Below are positions 20,729 through 31,589 of a stretch of DNA of 64,000 nucleotides, in pieces. The number at the start of each line of letters is the position of its first letter. The first letter of the stretch is position 1. The position numbers were made by a program, and so were the translations under genes. The notes below the pieces were generated by a model. That model did no database searches, had not been told where the DNA came from, and saw only the letters and a list, made by a program, of their open reading frames with translations. The stretch comes from Physcomitrium patens. Lineage: Eukaryota > Streptophyta > Bryopsida > Funariales > Funariaceae. The stretch covers positions 208,937 through 272,936 of the forward strand of contig NC_037274.1 of the NCBI RefSeq assembly GCF_000002425.4, written 5' to 3'.

Positions 20729-21545
20729 TCAATTGGAAGTCTAGTGTTGTATTTCTCAGTCGAAATGAACAAAGTGCATATTATACCATGAAACTTTTCC
20801 AAGGTTAAGCTGATTAGTTTCGGACTATTACTTCAGCATGCTCAGTATTCTATCCTGGTTCTATTTATTACTGTGTGCTGAAATCAGAGCGAAATCCACA
20901 CTTCTTTTCAGCTCTTAAAAATAACTCCCGTTTCCTTGACTTCTAATTCATCGTTCAGCGTGTCTTATAAAATAGTTCTGTTTTTGTTTGTTTGTTTGTT
21001 TGTTTTTTTTTTTTTGAATTGTTCGTTTTTGAATAACGATTGCGACTATATCAGGGAGATATACACTTGAAGCTATCTCATTTGCTGTTGCTTGCAGTGT
21101 CACGCAGGTCAAAATCGGCAAACGGAATGTGGCAGTTCCGTTGGACACTAAAACATTTGTAGATGCTGTGATCCAAATCTGTTGCGACCATATTGGGGAC
21201 TTGATGGGTCGCTCCTTTCATGAAATGTTCTATTTTTTCCTATTTCTTCTCTAGTTCTTGTTAACAGTTAAAGAGAAGAAGCAGTTGACTCAAAATCTAC
21301 ATCTAGAAAGTTCCATCACAGGTTTGGTGGTAGTTTTTAGTATTTGCGGGAACTTACTGCCAAAGACCTCGATGCTTCAGAGCTAGACCTCTCAAAATGT
21401 GCGAGGACCTCCTTCGAGTTACATTTTTCCTTTACTAGAAACATCAGCGATGTAACTTGTTGCGTTTCAAGCTGCTATGTTTGGCTACCATTTCGAAGAT
21501 TATTTATTTATTTATTTATTTTGCTATTACTTATGACCAGCTGAC
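20729..21545 (+). pseudogene. Gene-like relict, possible glycolipid-transfer-protein exon
   Basis: The composition is genic. After a strong acceptor (GCTTGCAG, ending 21097) a frame from 21099 encodes VAVPLDTKTFVDAVIQICC, then DHIGDLMG. This resembles the first conserved helix of plant GLTP-domain proteins (..TKPF......V.D.IG..M), but the next family block (DI..NI..L) was not found. A second possible exon lies at about 21267-21319 and a third open stretch at 21344-21450. With no complete ORF this is either an interrupted gene or a fragment. The family assignment is weak. Confidence 0.3.
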
Positions 21546-21584
21546 TTCACTTACAACGTTGTCATCGTTTAGAAACATCAGTTT

Positions 21585-21588
<4 letters not shown>

Positions 21589-21621
<33 letters not shown>

Positions 21622-21630
21622 TATATATAA
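21589..21630. repeat. (AT)n microsatellite
   Basis: An almost pure AT repeat. Confidence 0.95.
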
Positions 21631-22189
21631 TTTAAATTTATTTGTCTTTGATCTTTTATTCTTTATATATAAAAAATTTAAAGTAATTTTCCTTAAGTCG
21701 AATTGGCAAAAAATCAATAATCAAGTATTACCAAATTAAAAATCCAATTGCTATTTTGTTTTTTTAATAAATTATTCTTAATTTTTAAATTAAAATTATT
21801 TATTTAGTAATCAATAAATATTATGAATATATATATATACATACATACATACATATATACATATGATATAAAATAATTTGGATATGAAATAAACAAACAA
21901 AAATATATTTTGATTAGCTAATGAAAGAAAACTCTAAGAACTTGAGGAATGCAAAGTAGTTAGGGTCTTTAGTATCTCCAAGAATGGAGTTGTTGAAATT
22001 TTAAGAATTCCCAATAATGGCTTCTTTGCATGACAGGATTGCCTTCCAAGATTGCAATCCAAGTACAAGGTGTTCTACTTGCGGTTATGATATGCTTTCT
22101 ATTATGAAGTATATTGTGCTAAAAAATGTGTTGTGTTTTCTGTTCTAAGTTGTTGTATATTATGCTTAGCCTTAGTCTACTTTATTTTC

Positions 22190-22470
22190 TTACAACTTAT
22201 ATTGGATCAATTTCTCAAAGTTCAAAGCTTGGAAGTAAAATTTCTTACATATAAGATTATTTGTTTGTTTTTGTTTTTATTTCTCTCTTTTGGAGTAGGA
22301 TGTCATTTTTTCTAAATGAAGCAAGTTTTTGTAAGTAATTTTGTATATAGGTTGATAGTTTTTTGTTGACAAGGCCACCACATTGAGTACCACTACAAAC
22401 AAAAAATACTATATTATTATACAAAGCGAGATTTAGATGTGATGGTTTTGCTATAGGTTTCAAATAATTG
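22190..22470 (+). repeat. Diverged direct repeat, copy 1
   Basis: It shares order and content with 23022-23250: TTTCT.AAAG.TCAAAGCTT, then TTTTTATTTCTCTC, then CTACA..CAAA-type blocks. Diverged, non-coding, identity unknown. Confidence 0.55.
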
Positions 22471-23021
22471 CTTGATTTCAGTATGAATGGATTTATTGTA
22501 GAGACTGTAGATTGGTTAGATCAGTAATTGATGTTATTTGAATTAAAAAATCTAAAGAATGTTTGTTTGAATCTAAAAATTGCTATTCAAATATCCTTTA
22601 CTTCTTTGATAGAATCAAAAGATTAGAAGTAAAAATAAAATAAAATAAAATAAGATAAATCTTTAACTTATGTGATATATTGTAGGTGAAGTTTGTCTCA
22701 GATTTGATAATTTAATGATAAGAAGAATAAAAAAATAAATTACTAATATTTGCTCTTTGACGAGTACGTAGAGGTTGGAAGTATAGAAGTATTTCAGATG
22801 TGAAAATGTGAGGTTTTTAAGTAAGCAATATCTTTTCTTATCAATTTTATTTTTATATTTTTTTATAAGCTTAGTTATTGGTTTTATTGTAAGATTTGTA
22901 ATTGAAAAATGTTAGTAACTTAGAGTCACATATTTCAATGCTATTAAGAATGAAGAAATCACATTGAAGCTTTTAAATATAAAATCTATTTATTGTTGGA
23001 TCATACAAATTATTATGGCTT

Positions 23022-23250
23022 GTATTGGATTGGTTTCTTAAAGCTCAAAGCTTACAAGTAGAGTTTTTCACATAAGGGATTTTTTACATATTTATTTGTT
23101 TTTATTTTTATTTCTCTCATTATAAATAGGATATAATTTGTTGTAGATAAGTCGTTTTATATGTTAATTAAAGAGGCTATTGTATTTATTGTTATTGCAA
23201 ACAACAAATACTACATCTCAATGCAAAGTGGAATTGAAGTATGAAAGTTG
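23022..23250 (+). repeat. Diverged direct repeat, copy 2
   Basis: The partner of 22190-22470, about 830 bp apart. No LTR-type ends or internal coding were recognised. Confidence 0.55.
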
Positions 23251-25038
23251 AGATTTGCAAAAGCATTGGTACCTTTGTAGCCAAGGTGTTGTAAAAGCAT
23301 TGGAGAACAAATATTTTTTTACATGTTTCTAATTTTGTGGTTTTGGAAGTTAACTGCTAAGATATTATGAAAGCATTAGAAAACAAATATTTTTATATGT
23401 TTCTAATTCTATGGTTTTGGGATTTGATAGCCAAGGTGTTATATGTCACAAGCTAAGTATTACTAGGTATCGCATATAGCATGTTCTTGACCTTGGGAAT
23501 TGTGCTTTTGAGTGTTGAGCATAGATTTATATTATTCACCTCATAGACTATAGCTTTTAGAATTAATTTGTGTATCTATGTTTATGAAATAGAATAAGGA
23601 TTGATAATATTTTATTTTATATTTTGTATTTATTGTTGAAGCTCTTGTAAGACAATTAACATATATCATGATATTATATATTTGGCAGTATAATGTAATG
23701 CATTGATTATTTGTCAAGAAGGTGGATATTGATATATGATTGTACTTGCTATTGTGTTGTGCTATCCTTTGAATATTTTATGGCCATTATATTGTATGTA
23801 GCAAGTTGGGCATTGATAAGCATGGCATCTAAGTGGATGTTGCATGTAGCATGGTGTGAGAAAGTTTGCTCTTTATAACAAGAAAAAATAAAGAAATTAC
23901 ATTATTTATTTTTAACTTTGATGAATATATAAATAGTATTTATACTTGTTTGTTTATTTGATGTTGGTTTAAATTATATGAAATGAGATAGAATTAACAC
24001 TTATATGGATCATGATTGTAAAGATTGATGATCAATTAGTAATATTGTTCAATTTTACATGGATTTATCTATATTTGATAATTTACATTGATGATATTCT
24101 TACAAGACAACATACAAAGTTATTACCAAGATAAAGCTATCTTCTTTAATATATTATTCAATTGAAGAAATATTTAAAAATTCTTTGTTAGAGCTAAAAA
24201 AATTATATTTTTTTTAATAGTAATATGTATAGCATTGAGAATTGGAAGATGTATAGAGATTAAAAATTGAAATAAGTAGATGTATAGCATGTATTTGGAA
24301 TATATATATATATATATAAGTAAATAAATGATAGCATATATAATACATCATTATATATAAGATATAAGCTATTTGTTTTAGTGCCAAGTATTTATTATTG
24401 TTTTAGAACCAATATTAGTTGATTATACCTTTTATAATAATATTATATGCCATTCAATCATAAAATATATGTAGTATCATAAAAAATATAACATCATCAT
24501 TTCTATCCTAAAAGTGTATATAACTTATAAGATATTGTTCATAAATTAGTATATATTTTTATAAATATTATTTAGATATATTCCTTGTATTCTTTCTTAT
24601 TTATAATTAAAGGACCTAAAAATATTGTTCTTCTATAACAATGGTTTATTTTGTTGATATGATGCAGATTGAAAAAATCATAAAAAGATTTTATTATCAA
24701 ATATAAATATAAATGCAAATAAGAATAATTTAAAAGTAGATTTTATATATTATTATTACATGATGCTCAAAAATTATTACAAGAGTATAAATATTATTAT
24801 TATTATTATTTTAAAAAATTATTTTTATTAAAAGATATTATCATGAAAAGATATTATTAAAAAGTACATTTTTTCTCTCTTGGTAGGTGACATGTTAATT
24901 TTTAATTATTAAGTTATTATACAATAAAAACAAAGATCATATAAATATATTAAGTCACACATGCAAGTACATAAAGAACAAAGTAGAAAATAATTAGATG
25001 GCCTAAGTGGACATAGAAATGACTTAAACAATGTTGTG

Positions 25039-25043
25039 CCTAT
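25039..25043. repeat. Target site duplication CCTAT, left copy
   Basis: It matches 42989-42993, outside the far LTR of element B, 17.9 kb away. Confidence 0.88.
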
Positions 25044-25336
25044 TGTCATGAATTTAGAATACTAACTGAAAACAAGAAGCTCAAGTAGAATCGGTAAGAA
25101 GTAAATTAATTAGATGAGTATAAGAACAACACAAGAGAGGTGAGCTAGAGTTCCAAGAGATGTGTTGTCGAGATTGAAGATCCCCTCAGTCTCAGCTCTT
25201 ATATATACTATAAGCTAGGAAGCTTCTCAAGTAGCTTCCACAAACTAAGAAGCTTCTCAAGCAGCTTCCACAAACTACAAAGCTTCTCTAGAACCTTTTA
25301 AAATCTTCTACAACTTCCTAGTGTATGTCCTTGACA
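25044..25336 (-). repeat. 3' LTR of element B
   Basis: 293 bp; on the minus strand it starts TGTCAAGGAC and ends TGACA. GAAGCTTC dyads occur in it. On the minus strand the PPT AAAAGGAGAGGTGA lies immediately before it (plus-strand 25337-25350). Confidence 0.9.
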
Positions 25337-25386
25337 TCACCTCTCCTTTTAGCTTTGAGGTCTCCAAGAAGCACTCCTATTATAAG

Positions 25387-25469
25387 TCAATACCAATGTA
25401 AGGAGTTGAAAATTTGTCGCATAGTGTTTGCAATATACTCCAATTGTTGTTCTCGTGGTAAACAATTCA
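25387..25469 (-). pseudogene. ORF3 of element B, C-terminal part
   Basis: The minus strand reads NCLPREQQLEYIANTMRQIF and ends SLHWY and a stop at 25387. This continues ORF3 from 31158 once the copia insertion is ignored. It matches the element 1 ORF3 tail closely. Confidence 0.65.
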
Positions 25470-25962
25470 TATTAAAAAAACAAGTACTTAGAAGACACAA
25501 TACTTAGCATCAGTAAGGTTGCACACAAAGAGAGTATGGAATAAGATATCTCTCACTTCCAACACCCATTACTTATAGGTGGTAGTTGCTGCCCTAAAAG
25601 ACAACGTCCACTCTTTGACTTTTACACACATGGCCCTAGGATCCTTTTGGCATCTCATGAGTCCTAAGAATATCCTATGTCCAATATTAATTACTCTTAC
25701 GTCTTATATATATGCTCTTAGGATCCTTTGGCATCTCACGAACTACGAGGGTATCCTATGACATACACTAATGACTCATACTTAGTCTTTGAATATTCCC
25801 TTGTTAATACTTTATCCTTTTGACTTTGACTCTTGGTCCATGACTTCGTCTTATATCCATTGGATGTCCTTATCATATACCAAGAGTCAAACCTTTGACC
25901 ACTAGCAACTTACCTAAGGTAATATCTTATACAAGGTAATATTTTCTATTTTTATTTTAATA
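25470..25962 (-). repeat. 3' LTR of the nested copia element
   Basis: 493 bp, a direct repeat of 30665-31157. The adjacent purine-rich GCAAAGTGAGAG (minus strand, 25963-25974) is the PPT. Confidence 0.92.
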
Positions 25963-25980
25963 CTCTCACTTTGCTATTGA

Positions 25981-28900
25981 TCAAATGGCTTTTAAGCCTA
26001 ATGCCTTTGTCAACATGCGGTGTCTATCCTTTACTAATGCCTTTGTCAACAAATCAGCAAGCATGTCCTCCGTTGCACAATACTTCATATCAATCACTCC
26101 CATTTCAATCTTCTCTCTTATAAAATGATGTTGAATATCAATGTGTTTGGTCCTTGAATGATGCTTTGAATTCTTTGTAAATGCAAGACATCCTTGATTG
26201 TCACACTTCATTGGAGTTGCTTCCATTTGCACATCTCCAATGTCCTCCAAAAGTTGTCTTAACCATATTACTTCTATTGCACCATGGCTTGCTGCGATAT
26301 ACTCCGCCTCCATTGTTGACCTTACAATTGTTGGTTGTCTCTTGCAATTCCATGAAATTACTCCCACTCTAACAAAGAATACATACCCCATTGTTGACCT
26401 TCTATCATTTACATCTTCAACCCAATCTGCATTACAATAATCATGCAAACTAATGTTATCACCTCCAAAGCATAATTTGAAGTTTAAAGTACCTTTTAAG
26501 TACCTCATGATTTTTTTGATGGTTGTCCAATGGATAGGTCCAGTCCTTGGCATGTGTTGACTTACAACACTCACCGCATATGCAAGATCCACCCTTGTGC
26601 CAACCATTGCATATATAAGTGAGCCTATCGCTGCCTTGTATGGAACACCTTGCATTTGATCTTCAACTTCAGCAAACTCTTCATCCGTGAGCTTCATCAA
26701 CTTCAATTTTACCTCCAATGGTGTTCCAATAGGCTTACACTCCTCCATGTTGAATCATTTCAATACTTCTTCAATGTAATTGCTTTGGCTCATTGTAATG
26801 GTCTTCTTAGCACGATCTCTTACAAACTCCACTCTTAAACAATAGTGAAGCTCTCTCAAATCACTCATTTCATACTCCTTTTTTAACTTTGCCTTCAACC
26901 AATCCATCATCTTTAATGTATTGGTTAAGATGATCAAATCATCAACATAGAGGATGACAATCAATATGAACTCATTTAATTGCATCACATATAAGGAATG
27001 ATCAGCCTCACTCCTTACAAATCCTTCACTCACAAAGAATGTATCAATGCGTTGGTACCATGCCCTTGGTGATTGCTTTAGCCCATACAAGGATTTCTTC
27101 AACTTACAAACAAGGTGTTGTTTGCCTTCTTCAATAAATCCTTGAGGTTGATCCATTTAGATGTCTTCTTTCAAACTTCCATTCAAGAAGGCCGTCTTCA
27201 CATCCATTTGATGCATCTCCAAATCCATTGCTGCCCCAATTGCCACAATAGTTCTAATAGTGGTGAATTTGGCCATGGAAGCAAATGTCTCATTGAAATC
27301 TACACCTGCAACTTGTGAGTAGCCTTTGGCAACCAATCTAGACTTGTATCTCATAATATTGTCCATTGTATCCCTTTTGCTTCTAAACACCCACTTACTA
27401 CCAATTGAAGATTGATTTGGTGGAAGTTGAGTCAATTTCCATGTTCCATTGTCCATGAATGATTTGTATTCTTCTTTCATAGCATTCTCCTACTTCAATG
27501 CATCCGTGGACTTCATTGCATCACATAAACTCAACAAATCAGTAAGAAATATAATATTGACATGTTCTTCACTTACTTGAGGAAAGATGTGATTCTTCCA
27601 CCATTCACCACGTGGTTTTCTTTCTTTCAAAAGATATCTCCTTTCATTTGAAGAAGACTCTTCTTCTTGCATTCCATCCTTCTTCTTTTTCAATGTTTGT
27701 CTTTTCTCACTCAAAGGTTGATATTTTTCATCATCATCATCATCATCACCTTCAATATCTTCATTGTCTTCATTATTGGTTCTAGCAATTGAAGGCACAC
27801 TATGATTTATCTTCTTTGGCACTTGATCTTGACTTCTATTTCCTCCATCTTCATTGTCATCATCATCTTCTTCTTCTTCTTTCTTTGCTGAACTTCAAGA
27901 TGTGTCCACAAACACACCTTTACTCCCACTTGGACACTATTCTAAGTGTTCAAAAGTACTCTTATGTTCCAAAAATTCTACATCATGACTTTTAATGATC
28001 TTCTTAGTTTCTAAACACATTAGCCTATATGCTTTGGTACCTTCACAATATCCAACAAATACACATTTTGTACCTTTTGCATCAAGTTTGGATCTCATAC
28101 AATCTCGTACCTTTGCGTAAGCAATGTATCCAAAATCCTCATGTGTGAAACACAAGGTTTCTTCCCACTCCAAGCTTCTTGTGGAGTCATTGATGTAAGT
28201 GCACTTGTAGGGCACCTATTCCTTGTATACACCGCATTTACCACAGCTTCCTCCCAATACTCATGCCCAAGATTTTGTGTATGAAGCATACTCCTTGCCA
28301 TCTCCACAATGGTACGATTTGTTCTTTCAGCAACTCCATTTTGTTGTGGAGTGTAAGGAGTAGAGGTTTGTCTTGCAATACCTTGAATCTTCATGAAGTC
28401 ATCAAAATGCTTTGACATGTATTTTCTTCCATTGTCCGTTTTCAATACTTTGATCTTGCACTCTCATTGTTTCTCTACAAGAGCCTTAAATTCCTTAAAG
28501 TTTGAGAAACATTCACTCTTAGCTTTAATGATGTAAATCCACACCTTTCTTGAGAAATCATCAATGAATATAAAAAAGTACCTTGCTCCTCCAATTGATG
28601 GTGTCTTCATTGGTCCACAAACATCTGAGTGCACAATCTCCAATAATTTTGTTGCACGTGTTGCAACTCCACTTGGAAATGAAGCCTTTTGTTATTTGCC
28701 TTGTATACATCCTTCACAAGCAAGTGTCATGGCATTGTAGCTGAATTGACCAAGATCCAAGCCACTTACCATGGATTCGAGCTCCTTCATGCATTTGGCA
28801 TTCAAATGACCAAGTCATTGATGCAAAATTTCAAACTTATCTTCATCTCGTGGAAAATCAGCAAATGCCGCCACTTCAATTCCATTCACCTTTTTGCAAT

Positions 28901-30086
28901 TGATGAAGTAGAGATTTCCATCTCTAAGGTCTTTGGCAACATGTTGGCCATCCAATGTCTTGACAAAACATCCATTCATGTCAAATTGAACCTTACAACC
29001 ATGTGATACAAGTTTACTCACCGAAAGGAGGTTCTTTTTCATTTTTGGCACATATAGGACTTCTTTCAATCTGATCCTCTTGATTTGGTGCTTCACAACA
29101 ATCTCCACTACAATGGAGCCAATTCCAATAGCTTTTACCATGCCATTGTCTCCCAACCACACTTTTATTGCTAGAATTTCTTCATAAGTGTCAAATGAAT
29201 ACTTGTATGGTGTCATGTGCTTAGTAGCACCTGAATCTATAATCCACTTTGACATGGCAGCCATGGACGCTCCTTCCTTTGCCATGAAAGCATATTCATC
29301 TCCACCAAAACTATCACTAGCATTGTTTTCATTCTTCCTATCTCCTTTCTTGGTCTTATAGTAATTTCTAGCAAAATGACCTGGTTTCCCACAAATATAG
29401 CAATTCTTCATGTTGCTTTTTGAATTATCACGTTGGTGAGAATAGCTATCTTTGTCTTGTCTTGAAAATAGAGCCGAATCATCACTTATAAGCTCTTTTT
29501 CTCTCCTCTTGGTCACTTCATGGGCAAGTCTTGACGTGACATAGTTCATGGTAAGCTCTTTCATATTGATGGACTCCAATGCCACAATGAGATAGTTGTA
29601 GGATTTGGAAAGACTCATGAGCAATGTCAACACAATGTCCTTATCATTAACTGGTTTGTCAACAATTGCTAGTTGGTTAGGAAGTGCTTTTACCTTGTTA
29701 ACATGAGCCATGAGGTCATCTCTTTCTTCCATCTTAATTGTCAAGAACTTCCTCCTTGTCTAAAGGATGTTGGCAAGGTTTCTACTCTCATAGATGTTGC
29801 AAAGAGTCTTCCATGCTTCTGCTGGTCCATTGCAAGCTATAACATGTGAAAAATTGGCATCATCAAGATTTATTGCAATCATCCCAAAAGCCTTCCTTTC
29901 ATGACGTTTGTACTCTTTTTTCACTTTGATATCAGCATTGTCACTTGGAGGGTCTTCACTTTCATCAACAATGTCCCAAAGGTCCAATGAAGCCAACAAA
30001 AGCTCTATTTTTTTCTTCCAATGGTAAAAGTTGTCACTCCTAAACTTCTCAATCACTCTCAAGCTCTCACCCTCACTTGAAGCCAT
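25981..30086 (-). pseudogene. gag-pol polyprotein of the nested copia element
   Basis: It starts at ATG 30086 (MASSEGESLRVIEKF). Gag has the DUF4219/UBN2 pattern (FYHWKKKIELLL.SLDLWDIV). The knuckle CYICGKPGHFARNYY has lost its last Cys. Protease is WIIDSGATKHMT; GAG-pre-integrase and the integrase finger follow. Integrase core has TDNGRKYMS and PQQNGVAERTNRT. RT has KWVFRSKRD and the YVDDLIIL box near 26938-26950. RNase H carries the ADWVEDVNDRRST and TKHIDIQHHFIREK motifs. Breaks: a stop at 29760, stops near 28812, 28680, 28470, 27910, 27490 and 27156, and a frameshift near 28140. Most stops look like C-to-T or G-to-A changes. Confidence 0.9.
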
Positions 30087-30651
30087 ATCTAAGGAAGGGA
30101 TGTGTGAAAGAAAATCAAGAAAAGAAGATATAGAACTCTCAAAATCAACAAGAAGGTGTTGCTACCTTAGAAACTCAGAATGCCTTCTTTGTAAGTAAAC
30201 AAGTGATTTCACTCTTGTATCACTCTCAACTTCACATATAAGACTTCTCATAAGTCTTATATTCTATCTGAACCTCTTGTATAAGCTTTGCCACTCTTCA
30301 ATCACCCCTCTTTTCTCACAAAATATTTCTAACCTCACAAAAAATACTTCTTCTGAAAATAGAACAATCTCTTAAGAAGTTAAATACATGAAACCACAAA
30401 GTTAGAACATCAATGATAAATTTCAGCAAAGAAATATAATATTAGAGTTCTAAAACATCATTATATGGAGTCTAACATCAACAAAGACTATGAGTACACT
30501 TAACAATAAATAAGAGCAAAATTACATCAACAATTAGATGCACAAGAAGGATTAGAAGATAACAAACTCAAACTTCAGTAATAACCATAAGATCTACTCC
30601 TTACAACAAGAAAGACTTCAAAGTACTTCAAAACTCATAAGTAAAGGTGAA

Positions 30652-30664
30652 TGGACCCATAACC
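30652..30664 (-). promoter_or_regulatory. Half-tRNA-type primer site of the nested copia element
   Basis: Directly after the 5' LTR the minus strand reads GGTTATGGGTCCA. Its complement matches the anticodon stem-loop of initiator tRNA-Met (TGGGCCCAUAACC) at 12 of 13 positions, not the tRNA 3' end. Drosophila copia uses the same region of this tRNA, as a cut half molecule. Confidence 0.65.
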
Positions 30665-31157
30665 TATTAAGAAAATAAGTACTTAGAAGACACAATACTT
30701 AGCATCAGTAAGGTTGCACACAAAGAGAGTATGGAGTAAGATATCTCTCACTTCCAACACCCATTACTTATAGGTGGTAGTTGCTGTCCTAAAAAATAAC
30801 GTCCACTCTTTGACTTTTACATACATGGCTCTAGGATCCTTTTAGCATCTCACGAGTCCCAAGAGTATCCTATGTCCAATACTAATTACTCTTACATCTT
30901 ATACATATGCTCTTAGGATCTTTTGGCATGTCATGAACTACAAGGATATCCTATGGCACACACTAATCACTCATATTTAGTCTTTGGATATTCCCTTGTT
31001 AATACTTTATCCTTTTGACTTTGACTCTTGGTCCATGACTTTGTCCTATATCCATTGGATACCCTTACCATATACCAAGAGTCAAACCTTTGACCACTAG
31101 TAACTTACCTAAGGTAATATCCTATACAAGGTAATATTTTTTATTTTTACTTTAACA
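30665..31157 (-). repeat. 5' LTR of the nested copia element
   Basis: 493 bp, matching 25470-25962 with scattered substitutions. Confidence 0.92.
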
Positions 31158-31433
31158 GTTCATTGGTCCTTGTAACCAATGATAGTGTCCTACGCCTTCA
31201 ATTTCCAACCAAGCATGAACTTTTGTGTCTTCATTGTGAAAATGCCTTGTAAATACTCCTTCGGGAAGATCACCATAGGCAAGTTCTACCTCAAACACAA
31301 TCACTAGCAACCGGTTACTAGGTATCCTCCGTCGTCTTCATGGTACAGGCGGTTTTTCATCTCAGGATCGTCTTTATGAGATATTTGGTTGAAAAGACTT
31401 AATTGATATGGTATCTATCTCTTGGCTATCCAT
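31158..31433 (-). pseudogene. ORF3 of element B, N-terminal part
   Basis: ATG 31433 begins MDSQ, as in element 1. The stretch RRRRIPSNRLLVIVFEVE, a region HNEDTKVHAW and then HYHWLQGPMN follow, up to the copia insertion point. In-frame stops at three sites show decay. With 25387-25469 the frame totals about 118 codons. Confidence 0.6.
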
Positions 31434-31589
31434 ATCACATCAAAAAATACAAGCATTAAGCCTAGAAGAATGGACTCAAGTTACAGATTTATTGTCTCTA
31501 ACTATGTCTTTTTGAGATTCCTTCTCTCTCTTCTTTATAAAGCCGAGGATTAAGAGGCTTCAAGGAGAAGGAACTTCACTGAAAAACTT

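Larger units (their letters stand above)
21546..25038. other. AT-rich intergenic DNA with internal duplications
   Basis: No coding signal. It contains AT runs (21589-21627, 21829-21866, 24298-24318), an ATT run (24793-24812), a diverged direct duplication (separate entry) and a short tandem duplication near 23270-23440. Confidence 0.6.
25470..31157 (-). mobile_element. Ty1/copia element nested in element B, 5688 bp
   Basis: The 493-bp LTRs have minus-strand starts TGTTAAA (5' LTR) and TATTAAA (3' LTR); both end TTAATA. Flanking pentamers ATTCA (25465-25469) and GTTCA (31158-31162) differ at one base. It has a full gag-pol complement: zinc knuckle, DSGA protease, integrase, RT with YVDD and RNase H. 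The coding region has several stops and one frameshift. The primer site looks like a half-tRNA type (separate entry). Confidence 0.93.
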
